A stretch of DNA of 15,120 bases. Source: Microcystis sp. T1-4 (GTDB lineage: Bacteria > Cyanobacteriota > Cyanobacteriia > Cyanobacteriales > Microcystaceae). Made by a program: the position numbers and the translations under genes. The stretch covers positions 1 to 15,120 of the forward strand of contig NZ_CAIP01000379.1 in assembly GCF_000297435.1 (NCBI RefSeq). The letters run 5' to 3'. Numbering within the stretch: position 1 is the stretch's first letter; the number at the start of each line of letters is the position of its first letter. The notes beneath the pieces were generated by a model. It was not told the DNA's origin and did not search any database. It worked only from the letters and a program-made list of their open reading frames with translations. Shown one piece after another: positions 5,983 through 12,230 of the stretch.

Positions 5983-6594
5983 TCAAGATGATTGCAATTG
6001 CCAGTAATAGGATAACAATAAATTGCCCGCTTTTGCTAAATCTTGACCAAAGGCGATAATTCCTTCTTCATGACCACTCATCACTAAAATTTGTTGCTCC
6101 TCTAGACGATCTTCTTGGCATAAACGGATAATTTCTGCGGCCATTTCTGGGGTTCCATAGGCAATATTTTCTTGAGTGGTCGGCACTCGATACATCAAAT
6201 TTTGCCACAGCTGGCGATGGTGAATATGAATCACCCCATTAATCTGGGGATTCGCTTCATAAATCGCTCCATGGGTGAGAGTTTCTGAAGAAGCGGCGAT
6301 TGTTCCCCGACAAGTGACCCGATTTTCTCTCCAATCGTAGTCTATAACCGTGGTGTAATGGGATTCATTTAATACGGGGATTCCCCCGGTGTTAGTGCCA
6401 GAAATAATGATTTCTTTGTCTATTTTTCCTCGTTGACTCACATTACCAAAACCGATTCCGTTATCGTATTGACCGATTAATCCCAGTCGATAGAGACGAT
6501 TGCGCCAATAATTTAATTCCGCAATCTCTGAGCTTATTAAGGGACGGTCAGAAATTCAAGTACAATTGTATTTAACGTAGCCTTCGTCAATCAT
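5983..6594 (-). pseudogene. Class II aldolase/adducin-family protein with in-frame TGA at codon 13
   Basis: Full-length frame of 203 codons. The ATG at 6594 overlaps the upstream gene's TGA as ATGA. The start reads MIDEGYVKYNCT, then TGA (6558-6556), then ISDRPLISSEIAELNYWRNR in the same frame. Related proteins, as I recall, have Trp at this position, so TGG to TGA is the likely lesion. The remainder is intact: GQYDNGIGFGNVS, SGTNTGG, the E/H segment SSETLTHGAIY, the zinc-binding HIHH (VIHIHHRQLW) and a third His in SGHEEGIIAFG. The fold acts as a zinc-dependent sugar-phosphate aldolase, epimerase or dehydratase; substrate unknown. After the stop, the first usual start is GTG at 6441, which would drop the conserved GFGN substrate loop. 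Unless read through or restarted, the product is lost. A sequencing error must be excluded. Confidence 0.75.
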
Positions 6595-6932
6595 AGATTT
6601 TTCTGAAAATATTCGGGATAATTTTGACAAACTTTCTGCACAAAGTCCTGGAGAGGATAGGAAATATTAGCGATATAATTATCTTTGATAACTTGGGAGA
6701 ATAGGGGTAAAACTTCCGTATCTAAGGCGGGGTTAAATAAGTCCATCGGCAGGATTAAATCGGAACCTTCCCGTACATCAATTGTCTCAAAATTATCGGA
6801 TGAAATTAACCAAAGAGGACGCACCCAAAGAGCCGAACGACTTTCGATCACCTGAATTACTTCTCCGTATAAAGTTCGATTTTTGCAGAATAAACTAACA
6901 ATTTGATGGGTAGTAAATGTGTTCATAGACAA
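6591..6932 (-). CDS. Conserved cyanobacterial hypothetical protein
   Basis: A 111-113 residue soluble protein without a signal peptide or membrane segment. The N-terminal half is beta-rich (HQIVSLFCKNRTLYGEVIQV, then SALWVRPLWLIS); the C-terminal half is helical (LQDFVQKVCQNYPEYF). The pattern of a small barrel carrying WVRPLWL resembles cyanobacterial proteins of unknown function. It is translationally coupled by ATGA to the aldolase-like gene downstream, so the two probably form an operon. Start choice is open: TTG at 6932 has AAGGA about nine bases upstream, while the ATG at 6926 lies two codons further in without a well-spaced site. Function cannot be inferred from the sequence. Confidence 0.7.
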   Translation of the reverse strand: MSMNTFTTHQIVSLFCKNRTLYGEVIQVIESRSALWVRPLWLISSDNFETIDVREGSDLILPMDLFNPALDTEVLPLFSQVIKDNYIANISYPLQDFVQKVCQNYPEYFQKNL

Positions 6933-7042
6933 TTCTAGGTTTCCTTGATACTATAGCAGTTATCTTAATGGTGAAGTACAAAGTTTTTCTTTTCGGGAAC
7001 GACGGAACTGCGGAACAGTTTAGTGATCGTATTTTGACATAG

Positions 7043-7230
7043 ATTAAACCTCTTGCATAATTAATTTTTCAGGGTTCAAAAACGGCAAAAATAAGGATTA
7101 AATGGCATAAAGTCTGTAAATAGACCATTTAACTGATTATTATTCATTCTTAATTCTCCTGACTACTGACTACTGGCTACTGACTCCTAACCCTAACAAC
7201 AATTTTTGATTTTTACAAGAGGTCTATTTG
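7043..7230. repeat. Possible MITE-like element with short inverted ends
   Basis: AAACCTCTTGCATAATT near 7046-7062 and the reverse complement of 7209-7225 (AGACCTCTTGTAAAAAT) share the core ACCTCTTG and similar flanks. The roughly 185-bp interior has no gene and contains a small heptamer array (7160-7187). The inverted ends are short, so this is tentative. The rest of 6933-7355 is AT-rich without recognisable genes. Confidence 0.35.
7160..7187. repeat. TGACTAC heptamer x4
   Basis: Four tandem 7-mers: TGACTAC twice, TGGCTAC, TGACTCC. Same unit length as the arrays at 1704, 7894 and 12025-12228. Confidence 0.6.
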
Positions 7231-7355
7231 TAATAAACTGACAAATTACTTAAAATAATTTAAGCTTTTTTCCGAAAAAATTGTTAAAAACTTGACATAA
7301 ATACTAATTTACCCGTGATTGAATAATACTAATTGGGCGTAGGGAATGAGAGAAA

Positions 7356-7875
7356 ATGAATGTATTAGGAGAGACAAGATTTGAGCAGGGAGTAATTAAT
7401 ATGTCCTTGTCAATATCTGCGATCAAGATAGCTAAGTAGGTCAAGAACTAGGCAAGGTTTGCCAGGATTATCAAGAAGAAAACCAAGAAGCGATCAGCAA
7501 TACTTGGCGGGACTCCTATCAATTTATCATATACGTTCCCCATCCCGACCAGCAACAGGAAGAAATCAGCCTAGAAGCAGGTTTAAGTTGCGGTTACAAC
7601 GGGGGAGTCCAGCCCATGATCAACAGAAGTCAAATTCCCGATAAAATTCCTGAAGGGGGGCATTTTGTGGTGGTGCTTAAACAGGTAAAATTAGCAGGAG
7701 AATTTAAAATTGCCGCCACGGGAATATTTATTTTAACCCAGATTATCGTCGTCCCCACTGGAGGGAAGTCTATCTAGGTGCCACGGGATTTAGTGGTTTT
7801 TAAGGCATTGGCTAGGGATTCGGTAGCATTGATGATGGTGACTCTCCTGACAAATATCTTTTCTTCACCACCTAA
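7356..7875 (+). pseudogene. Decayed gene of unknown family (frameshifts and internal stops)
   Basis: An ATG at 7356 opens a 27-codon frame ending in TAG at 7437-7439. Protein-like coding then continues in another phase from about 7439 to TAG at 7775: QELGKVCQDYQEENQEAISN, TWRDSYQFIIYVPHPDQQQ, GLSCGYNGGVQPMINRSQIP, EGGHFVVVLKQVKLAGEFKI. Around 7720 it shifts by one base to read NPDYRRPHWREVYLGATGFS, then meets TAA (7801) and TAG (7813), and still reads GFGSIDDGDSPDKYLFFTT before TAA at 7873. Each frame keeps sensible composition, so this is a single gene with at least two frameshifts and two nonsense changes. I do not recognise the family. The 29-residue or longer matches expected in intact relatives would settle the lesions. 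Confidence 0.55.
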
Positions 7876-7893
7876 TTTTGTTTCCCACTTGCA

Positions 7894-7954
7894 TCAGTGA
7901 TCAGTTATCAGATGTAAGCTTTCAGTTGACTGATTACTGTTTACTGATCACTGA
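7894..7954. repeat. Heptamer-built hairpin upstream of the ferritin-like gene
   Basis: TCAGTGATCAG at 7894-7904 and CTGATCACTGA at 7944-7954 are perfect 11-bp complements with a 39-base loop made largely of heptamers (TCAGTTA, TGACTGA, TTACTGT, TTACTGA). Six A follow. It may separate the upstream pseudogene from the ferritin-like gene as a transcript end or affect the latter's 5' leader. Confidence 0.55.
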
Positions 7955-8035
7955 AAAAAGCTCCCCGCTCCCTTGCCAGATTGGGGAAAAACTCCGTTAG
8001 AATACGGGAAGCCGTTAACAAAACGATACAAAATC

Positions 8036-8941
8036 ATGACCGTTGCTTACCCTCGTAAATTCAAGAAGACGATGAGCGCTCGCGACATCATGAAGCGTGT
8101 CATTAGCGATCGCGAAATTCATCTTGTCACCCTCAATCGTTACCGCTACAACGAACAACGTAGCTGTAAAGACCTGACCGAACTGATCGAAACCTTAGAC
8201 GGACAACCAAAAGAACTGATCCAGGAGCTTTCCCATCACGTCGCCGATGAGGCCCGCCATGCTTACTGGTTAACCGATTTATTAATCGAATTGGGGGCCG
8301 ATGTGGGGAAACCGCCGGGGTTGTCCTATATCGACGAATTTGAACGTCTTCTCGATCAAGACCAATTCCAAGGCGAAGAACAAAGGGAAGATGGACTGAT
8401 TGCGGCCCTAGCGGCAATTAACGTCACGGAAAAACGGGGATGCGAATACTTTGCCGCCCATATTTATGCCCTCAAAGCAGGGGAACAAACCCCAGAAAAT
8501 CTGAAAATTCGGGACACGATCGCCAAAATCTTTCCCGAAGAAGCGGGCCATGTGCGTTGGGGTAATCGTTGGTTAGCCAAAATTGCCCAAAAAAGCCCCG
8601 AACATCGGCAAAAAGTCGAAAAAGCTAAGGCTAAATACTCGGCGATCGAACAGGCCGCCTATGAATCGGGTATGGATATCACCCTGGGGGCAGAATTGCG
8701 CCGCTTCGGTCATTTAATGGAAATCGCCGCCACTATGCCGCTCTGGCAACGTCCTCAATATCTGATGGAACGTTTACCCCAATCCCTTCTCGACCCGAAA
8801 TTGCAATTATTCCGGGTAGAAGCGGCCCGAAAAGCCTGGAATCGGGATCCACAAATGTTTATGGAACGCTTTTTGCCGATGTTTTTTAATGCGGACGGCA
8901 ATATTGGCAAAAAAGAGGGCTCTCCCAGGTTTGGTGGGTAA
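8036..8941 (+). CDS. Ferritin-like diiron-carboxylate protein, C-terminus replaced by repeat sequence
   Basis: A 301-residue helical protein from the ATG at 8036 (MTVAYPRKF); an upstream TTG at 7973 is unlikely because the leader reads as hairpin and non-coding sequence. It has the ligand set of a ferritin-like four-helix diiron site: an early Glu (SDREIHL or YNEQR), ExxH in ADEARHAYW, a third-helix Glu in VTEKRGCEYF, and a second ExxH in PEEAGHVRWG. The domain covers about residues 25-190; a helical tail follows (LGAELRRFGHLMEIAATMPL). Diiron proteins of this class store or oxidise using iron and O2; the substrate is unknown. The last seven codons (GSPRFGG) and TAA lie inside the 139-bp repeat. 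In the same frame after the repeat, EEPKEKVN and TAA (9056-9082) look like the original end. Functional effect is probably small because the diiron core is intact. Confidence 0.8.
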   Translation: MTVAYPRKFKKTMSARDIMKRVISDREIHLVTLNRYRYNEQRSCKDLTELIETLDGQPKELIQELSHHVADEARHAYWLTDLLIELGADVGKPPGLSYIDEFERLLDQDQFQGEEQREDGLIAALAAINVTEKRGCEYFAAHIYALKAGEQTPENLKIRDTIAKIFPEEAGHVRWGNRWLAKIAQKSPEHRQKVEKAKAKYSAIEQAAYESGMDITLGAELRRFGHLMEIAATMPLWQRPQYLMERLPQSLLDPKLQLFRVEAARKAWNRDPQMFMERFLPMFFNADGNIGKKEGSPRFGG

Positions 8942-9056
8942 AATGTATTCTAGGATACAGTCCTGCTGGCGAGTGAGTGGAACGAACCACAAAGACACAA
9001 AGGACACAAAGATTGATCGATCATATTGTAAGTTAAACTGATCACACAGAACCTAG
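8918..9056 (+). repeat. 139-bp dispersed repeat, copy 2
   Basis: Inverted partner of 3360-3498, inserted in the 3' end of the ferritin-like gene. It runs from GGCTCTCCCA to CAGAACCTAG and supplies seven codons plus the stop TAA at 8939-8941. GAG stands at 8915-8917 and again at 9059-9061, which may be a 3-bp target duplication; if so the inserted unit is 8918-9058. No coding capacity of its own. Confidence 0.8.
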
Positions 9057-9109
9057 AAGAGCCAAAAGAGAAAGTCAACTAATTTAACCTTGATTTTCTT
9101 CGGCAATCA

Positions 9110-9125
9110 TTCAGCGATCGCTGAA
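9110..9125. promoter_or_regulatory. 16-bp palindrome with HIP1 core
   Basis: TTCAGCGATCGCTGAA is a perfect palindrome centred on the HIP1 octamer GCGATCGC, 120 bp before the pentapeptide-repeat gene. HIP1 is over-represented in cyanobacterial genomes, so the core may carry no regulatory meaning; the symmetric flanks make an operator possible. Confidence 0.35.
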
Positions 9126-9245
9126 GAAATGTTCAGCGAGGATCGAGAAAATCAGCTATTGTTTTAAATAGGGGTGAGTTCTCGGCTTTGGGGCCAGAGA
9201 AACACCACTTTTTTACTGTTTATTTTAGCTTTTCTCTTTTAGATT

Positions 9246-10310
9246 ATGCGTCTTTTAGCTGCCTTCGATCGCTATCCCGATAGTGTATCGTTAACCCTAG
9301 AACCAGTAGCCACCGACTCGCAAAAATTTGATTTATATTTAACTTTACACCTACAAGCTCAAATTCAATCTCTCCTGGCTGGGGAAATCAAATGGGGACT
9401 AAAAGGAGGAAAATTAGATTTTGTTTTAGTTAATTGTCACCTAACACCAAATCCTCTTTCTAGTCAAGAGTTATACATAAATTGTATTAATAATCATCAA
9501 TGGCGGTTATCGTTCAAAAGTCCTCAGTCAATATTTACAGGAGCGCTCGAAAGAATTAACCTAGGAACCGTGAGTGTGGAGGAAGAAACTTATCATCTGA
9601 CGGTGCAATTTTCCCTGACGGCTGCCGATATCTGTATCACGGAAACATCGGGATTATGGAAACATGATATAAGTCCCAATAAACATAGTATTTTAGAGCG
9701 AAAGTTAGCATTTTTCCTGATGGAAAATCAATTTGATGCTTTTTTGAGTCGTATTTCTTTAGGGTCATCCCAAGTAGAATTAGATACTGTTCTAGTTGAA
9801 CCGCAACCAGCAGCATCAGAAAATTTCGAGAAATTGCAGACACAAATCGAGGGAATTTATGCTGCTGTTACTGATGATTTTCGGGAATTAGCCCAATTAG
9901 CTGAACTCAATCCCCTGACGGATTTTACTGGGGCAAATCTTCTAGCAGCGGAATTAAGTGGTATATCTTTAGGCATGGCTAATCTCTATCAAGCGAATCT
10001 GCGGGGGGCAAATTTAACCGATGCTGATTTAAGTGAAATTAACGGCAGTCATGCTAGTTTTAAGGGAGCGGATTTAAGCGGAGCCTTATTAGCTAATGCC
10101 GATTTAAGTTATGCTGATTTTTATCGTTCTAGTTTGGCTTTAGCTAATTTAATCGGCTCCAATTTAGAAGGAGCTAATTTGGTTGAAGTCAATATCACTC
10201 AAGCGAATTTTAGCGGGGCAAAAGTGAAGGGGGCAAAGTTTGCCGATAACGTGGGTATGACCGAGGAATTGCGGCAAAATTTACGCTTGCGCGGAGCTTT
10301 CTGCGATTAG
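9246..10310 (+). CDS. Pentapeptide-repeat protein with beta-rich N-terminal domain
   Basis: A 354-residue protein with no signal peptide or membrane helix. Residues 1-195 form a mixed, probably beta-rich domain I do not recognise (SLTLEPVATDSQKFDLYLTL, GEIKWGLKGGKLDFVLVN). About residues 195-222 are a helical linker (KLQTQIEGIYAAVTDDFREL). From about 228 to 335 there are pentapeptide repeats of the A(D/N)LxX type: GANLLAAELSG, ANLYQANLRGANLTDADLSE, GADLSGALLANADLSYADF, SNLEGANLVEVNITQANFSG, which fold as a right-handed quadrilateral beta helix of about five coils. A short helical cap follows (TEELRQNLRLRG). Such repeats are protein-interaction scaffolds in cyanobacteria. The ATG at 9246 lies after a T-rich leader without a clear ribosome site. 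It converges with the Uma2 gene. Confidence 0.85.
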   Translation: MRLLAAFDRYPDSVSLTLEPVATDSQKFDLYLTLHLQAQIQSLLAGEIKWGLKGGKLDFVLVNCHLTPNPLSSQELYINCINNHQWRLSFKSPQSIFTGALERINLGTVSVEEETYHLTVQFSLTAADICITETSGLWKHDISPNKHSILERKLAFFLMENQFDAFLSRISLGSSQVELDTVLVEPQPAASENFEKLQTQIEGIYAAVTDDFRELAQLAELNPLTDFTGANLLAAELSGISLGMANLYQANLRGANLTDADLSEINGSHASFKGADLSGALLANADLSYADFYRSSLALANLIGSNLEGANLVEVNITQANFSGAKVKGAKFADNVGMTEELRQNLRLRGAFCD

Positions 10311-10388
10311 TCAACTATTCAGCCTCTAAATGACACCAAATACCCTCACCTTTCACCGAAAATAGCGTTATTAAATAACAAAAGGAGA

Positions 10389-11162
10389 TTAGAGATTTTC
10401 CTCGGCATCTATGCCCAATTCCCGCAGTTTAGCCGCTAATTTCGCCGCTTTTTGCTTTTCTTGCTCGACTTGGTTTTCTGCCTCCACAGCCCGATTTTCT
10501 GCCTCTAAAACCCGATTTTCTGCCTCCACAGCCCGATTTTCTGCCTGTTGTGCCGCTTCTGCGGGAGTGGGGACTAATTCTCCTTCGGGGGTAAAATAGC
10601 GCAATTTATTGGCGGATAAACCCAAATATAAGCCTAATTGTTGACTCCAGAGCCGTCCCTGATGATTGGGGGTAATCGGTTGATATTGACCGCTAATTAG
10701 GGTAAATCCTTCAAATTCTAGGCTTTCTGGGTCAAACCAAAAATAATCGGGAGTGCGAAATATATCTTGATAAATTTGTTTTTTCTCCTCTCGGTCAACT
10801 TTGGCGGTACTATCGGAAAGAATTTCGATAATTAAATTGGGATATTTGCCCTCTTCTCGCCAAATTACCCAACTTCTGCGGTTGGGATTGGGATTTGTCC
10901 CCAAAACGACGAAAAAATCAGGACCACGGAAGAATTCTGACTTTTTCTGGTTGGGACTGTAATAAATGGTTAAATTGCCGGCGGCAAAATAATCTTCTCG
11001 CTCGCGCCACCACCATTCTAAACACTGAATTAGTAAAATAATTTGTTGTAGATGTAGGTTACTTTCCAAGGGTGGTTCATCACTCCAAAATTCGCCTTCT
11101 GGGAAGATTATCTCAGGGTTGACATGGGAATCGACTAGGGGTAAGCTTTCAGCGATAGTCAT
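10389..11162 (-). CDS. Uma2-family (DUF820) PD-(D/E)XK protein with repeated coiled-coil tail
   Basis: A 257-residue protein of the Uma2/DUF820 family, which is highly multiplied in cyanobacteria and has a restriction-endonuclease fold; its biological role is unsettled. Fold markers: RGPDFFVVLG with the acidic PD at about residues 81-82, NLIIEILSDST with the Glu at about 113, DREEKKQIYQDIFRTPDYFW with Lys pairs, and FDPESLEFEGF. The typical GVxEYW is changed to FRTPDYFW. The middle segment QPITPNHQGRLWSQQLGLYL is the usual C-terminal beta part. From about residue 205 the tail is a charged coiled coil made of seven-residue units (AENRAVE, AENRVLE, AENRAVE, AENQVEQ), encoded by a 21-bp tandem repeat. 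ATG at 11162. Confidence 0.88.
   Translation of the reverse strand: MTIAESLPLVDSHVNPEIIFPEGEFWSDEPPLESNLHLQQIILLIQCLEWWWREREDYFAAGNLTIYYSPNQKKSEFFRGPDFFVVLGTNPNPNRRSWVIWREEGKYPNLIIEILSDSTAKVDREEKKQIYQDIFRTPDYFWFDPESLEFEGFTLISGQYQPITPNHQGRLWSQQLGLYLGLSANKLRYFTPEGELVPTPAEAAQQAENRAVEAENRVLEAENRAVEAENQVEQEKQKAAKLAAKLRELGIDAEENL
10472..10549. repeat. 21-bp tandem repeat in the Uma2 gene
   Basis: Three full copies and most of a fourth of a 21-bp unit (GATTTTCTGCCTCCACAGCC plus one base) at 10472, 10493, 10514 and 10535. Each encodes one heptad of the coiled-coil tail on the minus strand, so gain or loss of units keeps the frame and changes coil length. Confidence 0.8.
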
Positions 11163-11281
11163 GGTTTGTCCAACAGAGATAGGTCGATCAATTATTATAA
11201 ATTATTCAAGGGATTTTTTGAGCAATTGTAGCAGTAGCAATTGAGGTAGAATATTCCTGTGGGTAAATCGCCATTTTCTCC

Positions 11282-11914
11282 TTAAACAATACCGGATCGC
11301 AGGGCAATGACGGCCGCTTGTACTCGGTCGTCCACGGCTAATTTATTCATAATTCCCCGCACATGGGTTTTAATCGTATTGGTGCTTAAATAAAGTTGTT
11401 CGGCGATTTCAGCGTTACTTTTGCCTTCAACAATTAACTTTAAAACTTCCATTTCTCGCTCCGATAAAAGTGCTAGATTGGGATTAGGTTGCACTGCTGG
11501 CGGTTTGAGATTATCCATGACTAAACGGGCAATTTGAGGGTCTAAATAGGTGGCCCCGTCCTTAGCTGCTTCAATAGCGGCCAAAAGGCGATCGAGACTC
11601 GCTCCCTTGATACAATAGGCATCAGCACCACTGGCCAGAGCTGCGATCACTTCCTGTTGGAGAGTGTGGGAAGTGAGCATGACCACATGAACATTAGCTA
11701 AACCCTCCTTAATCTGTTTAGTTGCCGCAATGCCATCGAGACGGGGTAAACCGATGTCCATGACCACTAAATCGGGCCGTAGGGATAGGGCTAATTGTAC
11801 CGCTGCCAGACCATCACTAGCTTGACCGACGATCTCAAAATCCGGCTGTTCACCGAGCGCTTGTTCTAAACCTAACTGCATTAAAGGATCGTCTTCAACA
11901 ATTAAAATCCGCAT
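11282..11914 (-). CDS. NarL/FixJ-type response regulator
   Basis: A 210-residue transcription factor. The receiver domain covers residues 1-120: acidic pocket E7-D8-D9 (IVEDDP), phospho-acceptor D53 (VVMDIGLP), T81 (VVMLTS) and K103 (AYCIKGAS). A short linker (MDNLKPPAVQPNPN) joins it to a LuxR-type helix-turn-helix at about residues 147-205: LLSEREMEVLKLIVEGKSNA, EIAEQLYLSTNTIKTHVRGI, MNKLAVDDRVQAAV. It should bind DNA as a dimer after phosphorylation. It is transcribed away from the MASE1 histidine kinase gene, whose start is 316 bp off, so the two are a likely sensor/regulator pair, though the regulon is not visible. AGGA about 11 bases before the ATG at 11914 serves as a weak ribosome site. 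Confidence 0.92.
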   Translation of the reverse strand: MRILIVEDDPLMQLGLEQALGEQPDFEIVGQASDGLAAVQLALSLRPDLVVMDIGLPRLDGIAATKQIKEGLANVHVVMLTSHTLQQEVIAALASGADAYCIKGASLDRLLAAIEAAKDGATYLDPQIARLVMDNLKPPAVQPNPNLALLSEREMEVLKLIVEGKSNAEIAEQLYLSTNTIKTHVRGIMNKLAVDDRVQAAVIALRSGIV

Positions 11915-12024
11915 GATCTTTGATTCCTAACGGGAAAATGTACGGTTTTCACCCATCTGCATGAGGCAGAACTACTCCTAGTTTAGGCAATCTGGAGATG
12001 GATTAACAGTGATTTAGTGACCCA

Positions 12025-12087
12025 TGACCAGTGACCAGTGATCAGTAAACAGTGACCAGTAACCAGTGACCAGTGACCAGTGACCAG
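12025..12087. repeat. TGACCAG heptamer array, 9 units
   Basis: Nine tandem 7-mers with the pattern TGACCAG (six exact) plus TGATCAG, TAAACAG and TAACCAG. It lies in the gap between the divergent regulator and kinase genes. The preceding 11915-12024 shows no recognisable gene or promoter. Confidence 0.85.
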
Positions 12088-12130
12088 TGAAAGATACTAA
12101 ATTTATTGAAAATTGAAAACTTAAACCTAA

Positions 12131-12228
12131 TAACTGATAACTGATAACTGATGACTGATAACTGATAACTGATAACTGATAACTGATAACTGATGACTGA
12201 TAACTGATAACTGATAACTGATAACTGA
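12131..12228. repeat. TAACTGA heptamer array, 14 units, ending 2 bp before the kinase ATG
   Basis: Fourteen perfect-length 7-mers: twelve TAACTGA and two TGACTGA (units 4 and 10). Only two A separate the array from the ATG at 12231. No ribosome binding site fits in front of that start, so the array makes up the whole immediate 5' leader. Confidence 0.9.
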
Positions 12229-12230
12229 AA

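Noticed and set aside
5970..6050. Plus-strand gene behind AAAGGAGGTCAC with an ATG 12 bp later
   Set aside because: The frame is short and antisense to the 3' end of the aldolase-like gene; no protein character.
7292..7340. Sigma-70 promoter starting at TTGACA
   Set aside because: TTGACA is present but no -10 hexamer stands at 16-18 bp spacing; the nearest TAATACT-like sequence is too far away.
7973..8035. TTG start giving the ferritin-like protein 21 extra N-terminal residues
   Set aside because: The added residues come from DNA next to the heptamer hairpin and the ATG at 8036 gives a natural beginning.
8133..8417. Minus-strand open frame of 94 codons inside the ferritin-like gene
   Set aside because: It is antisense to a well-supported gene with conserved metal-binding motifs, and its Arg/Pro-rich translation looks like a codon shadow.
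12025..12228. CRISPR-like array
   Set aside because: Units are 7 bp, contiguous and without spacers, and no cas gene is near; these are short tandem repeats.
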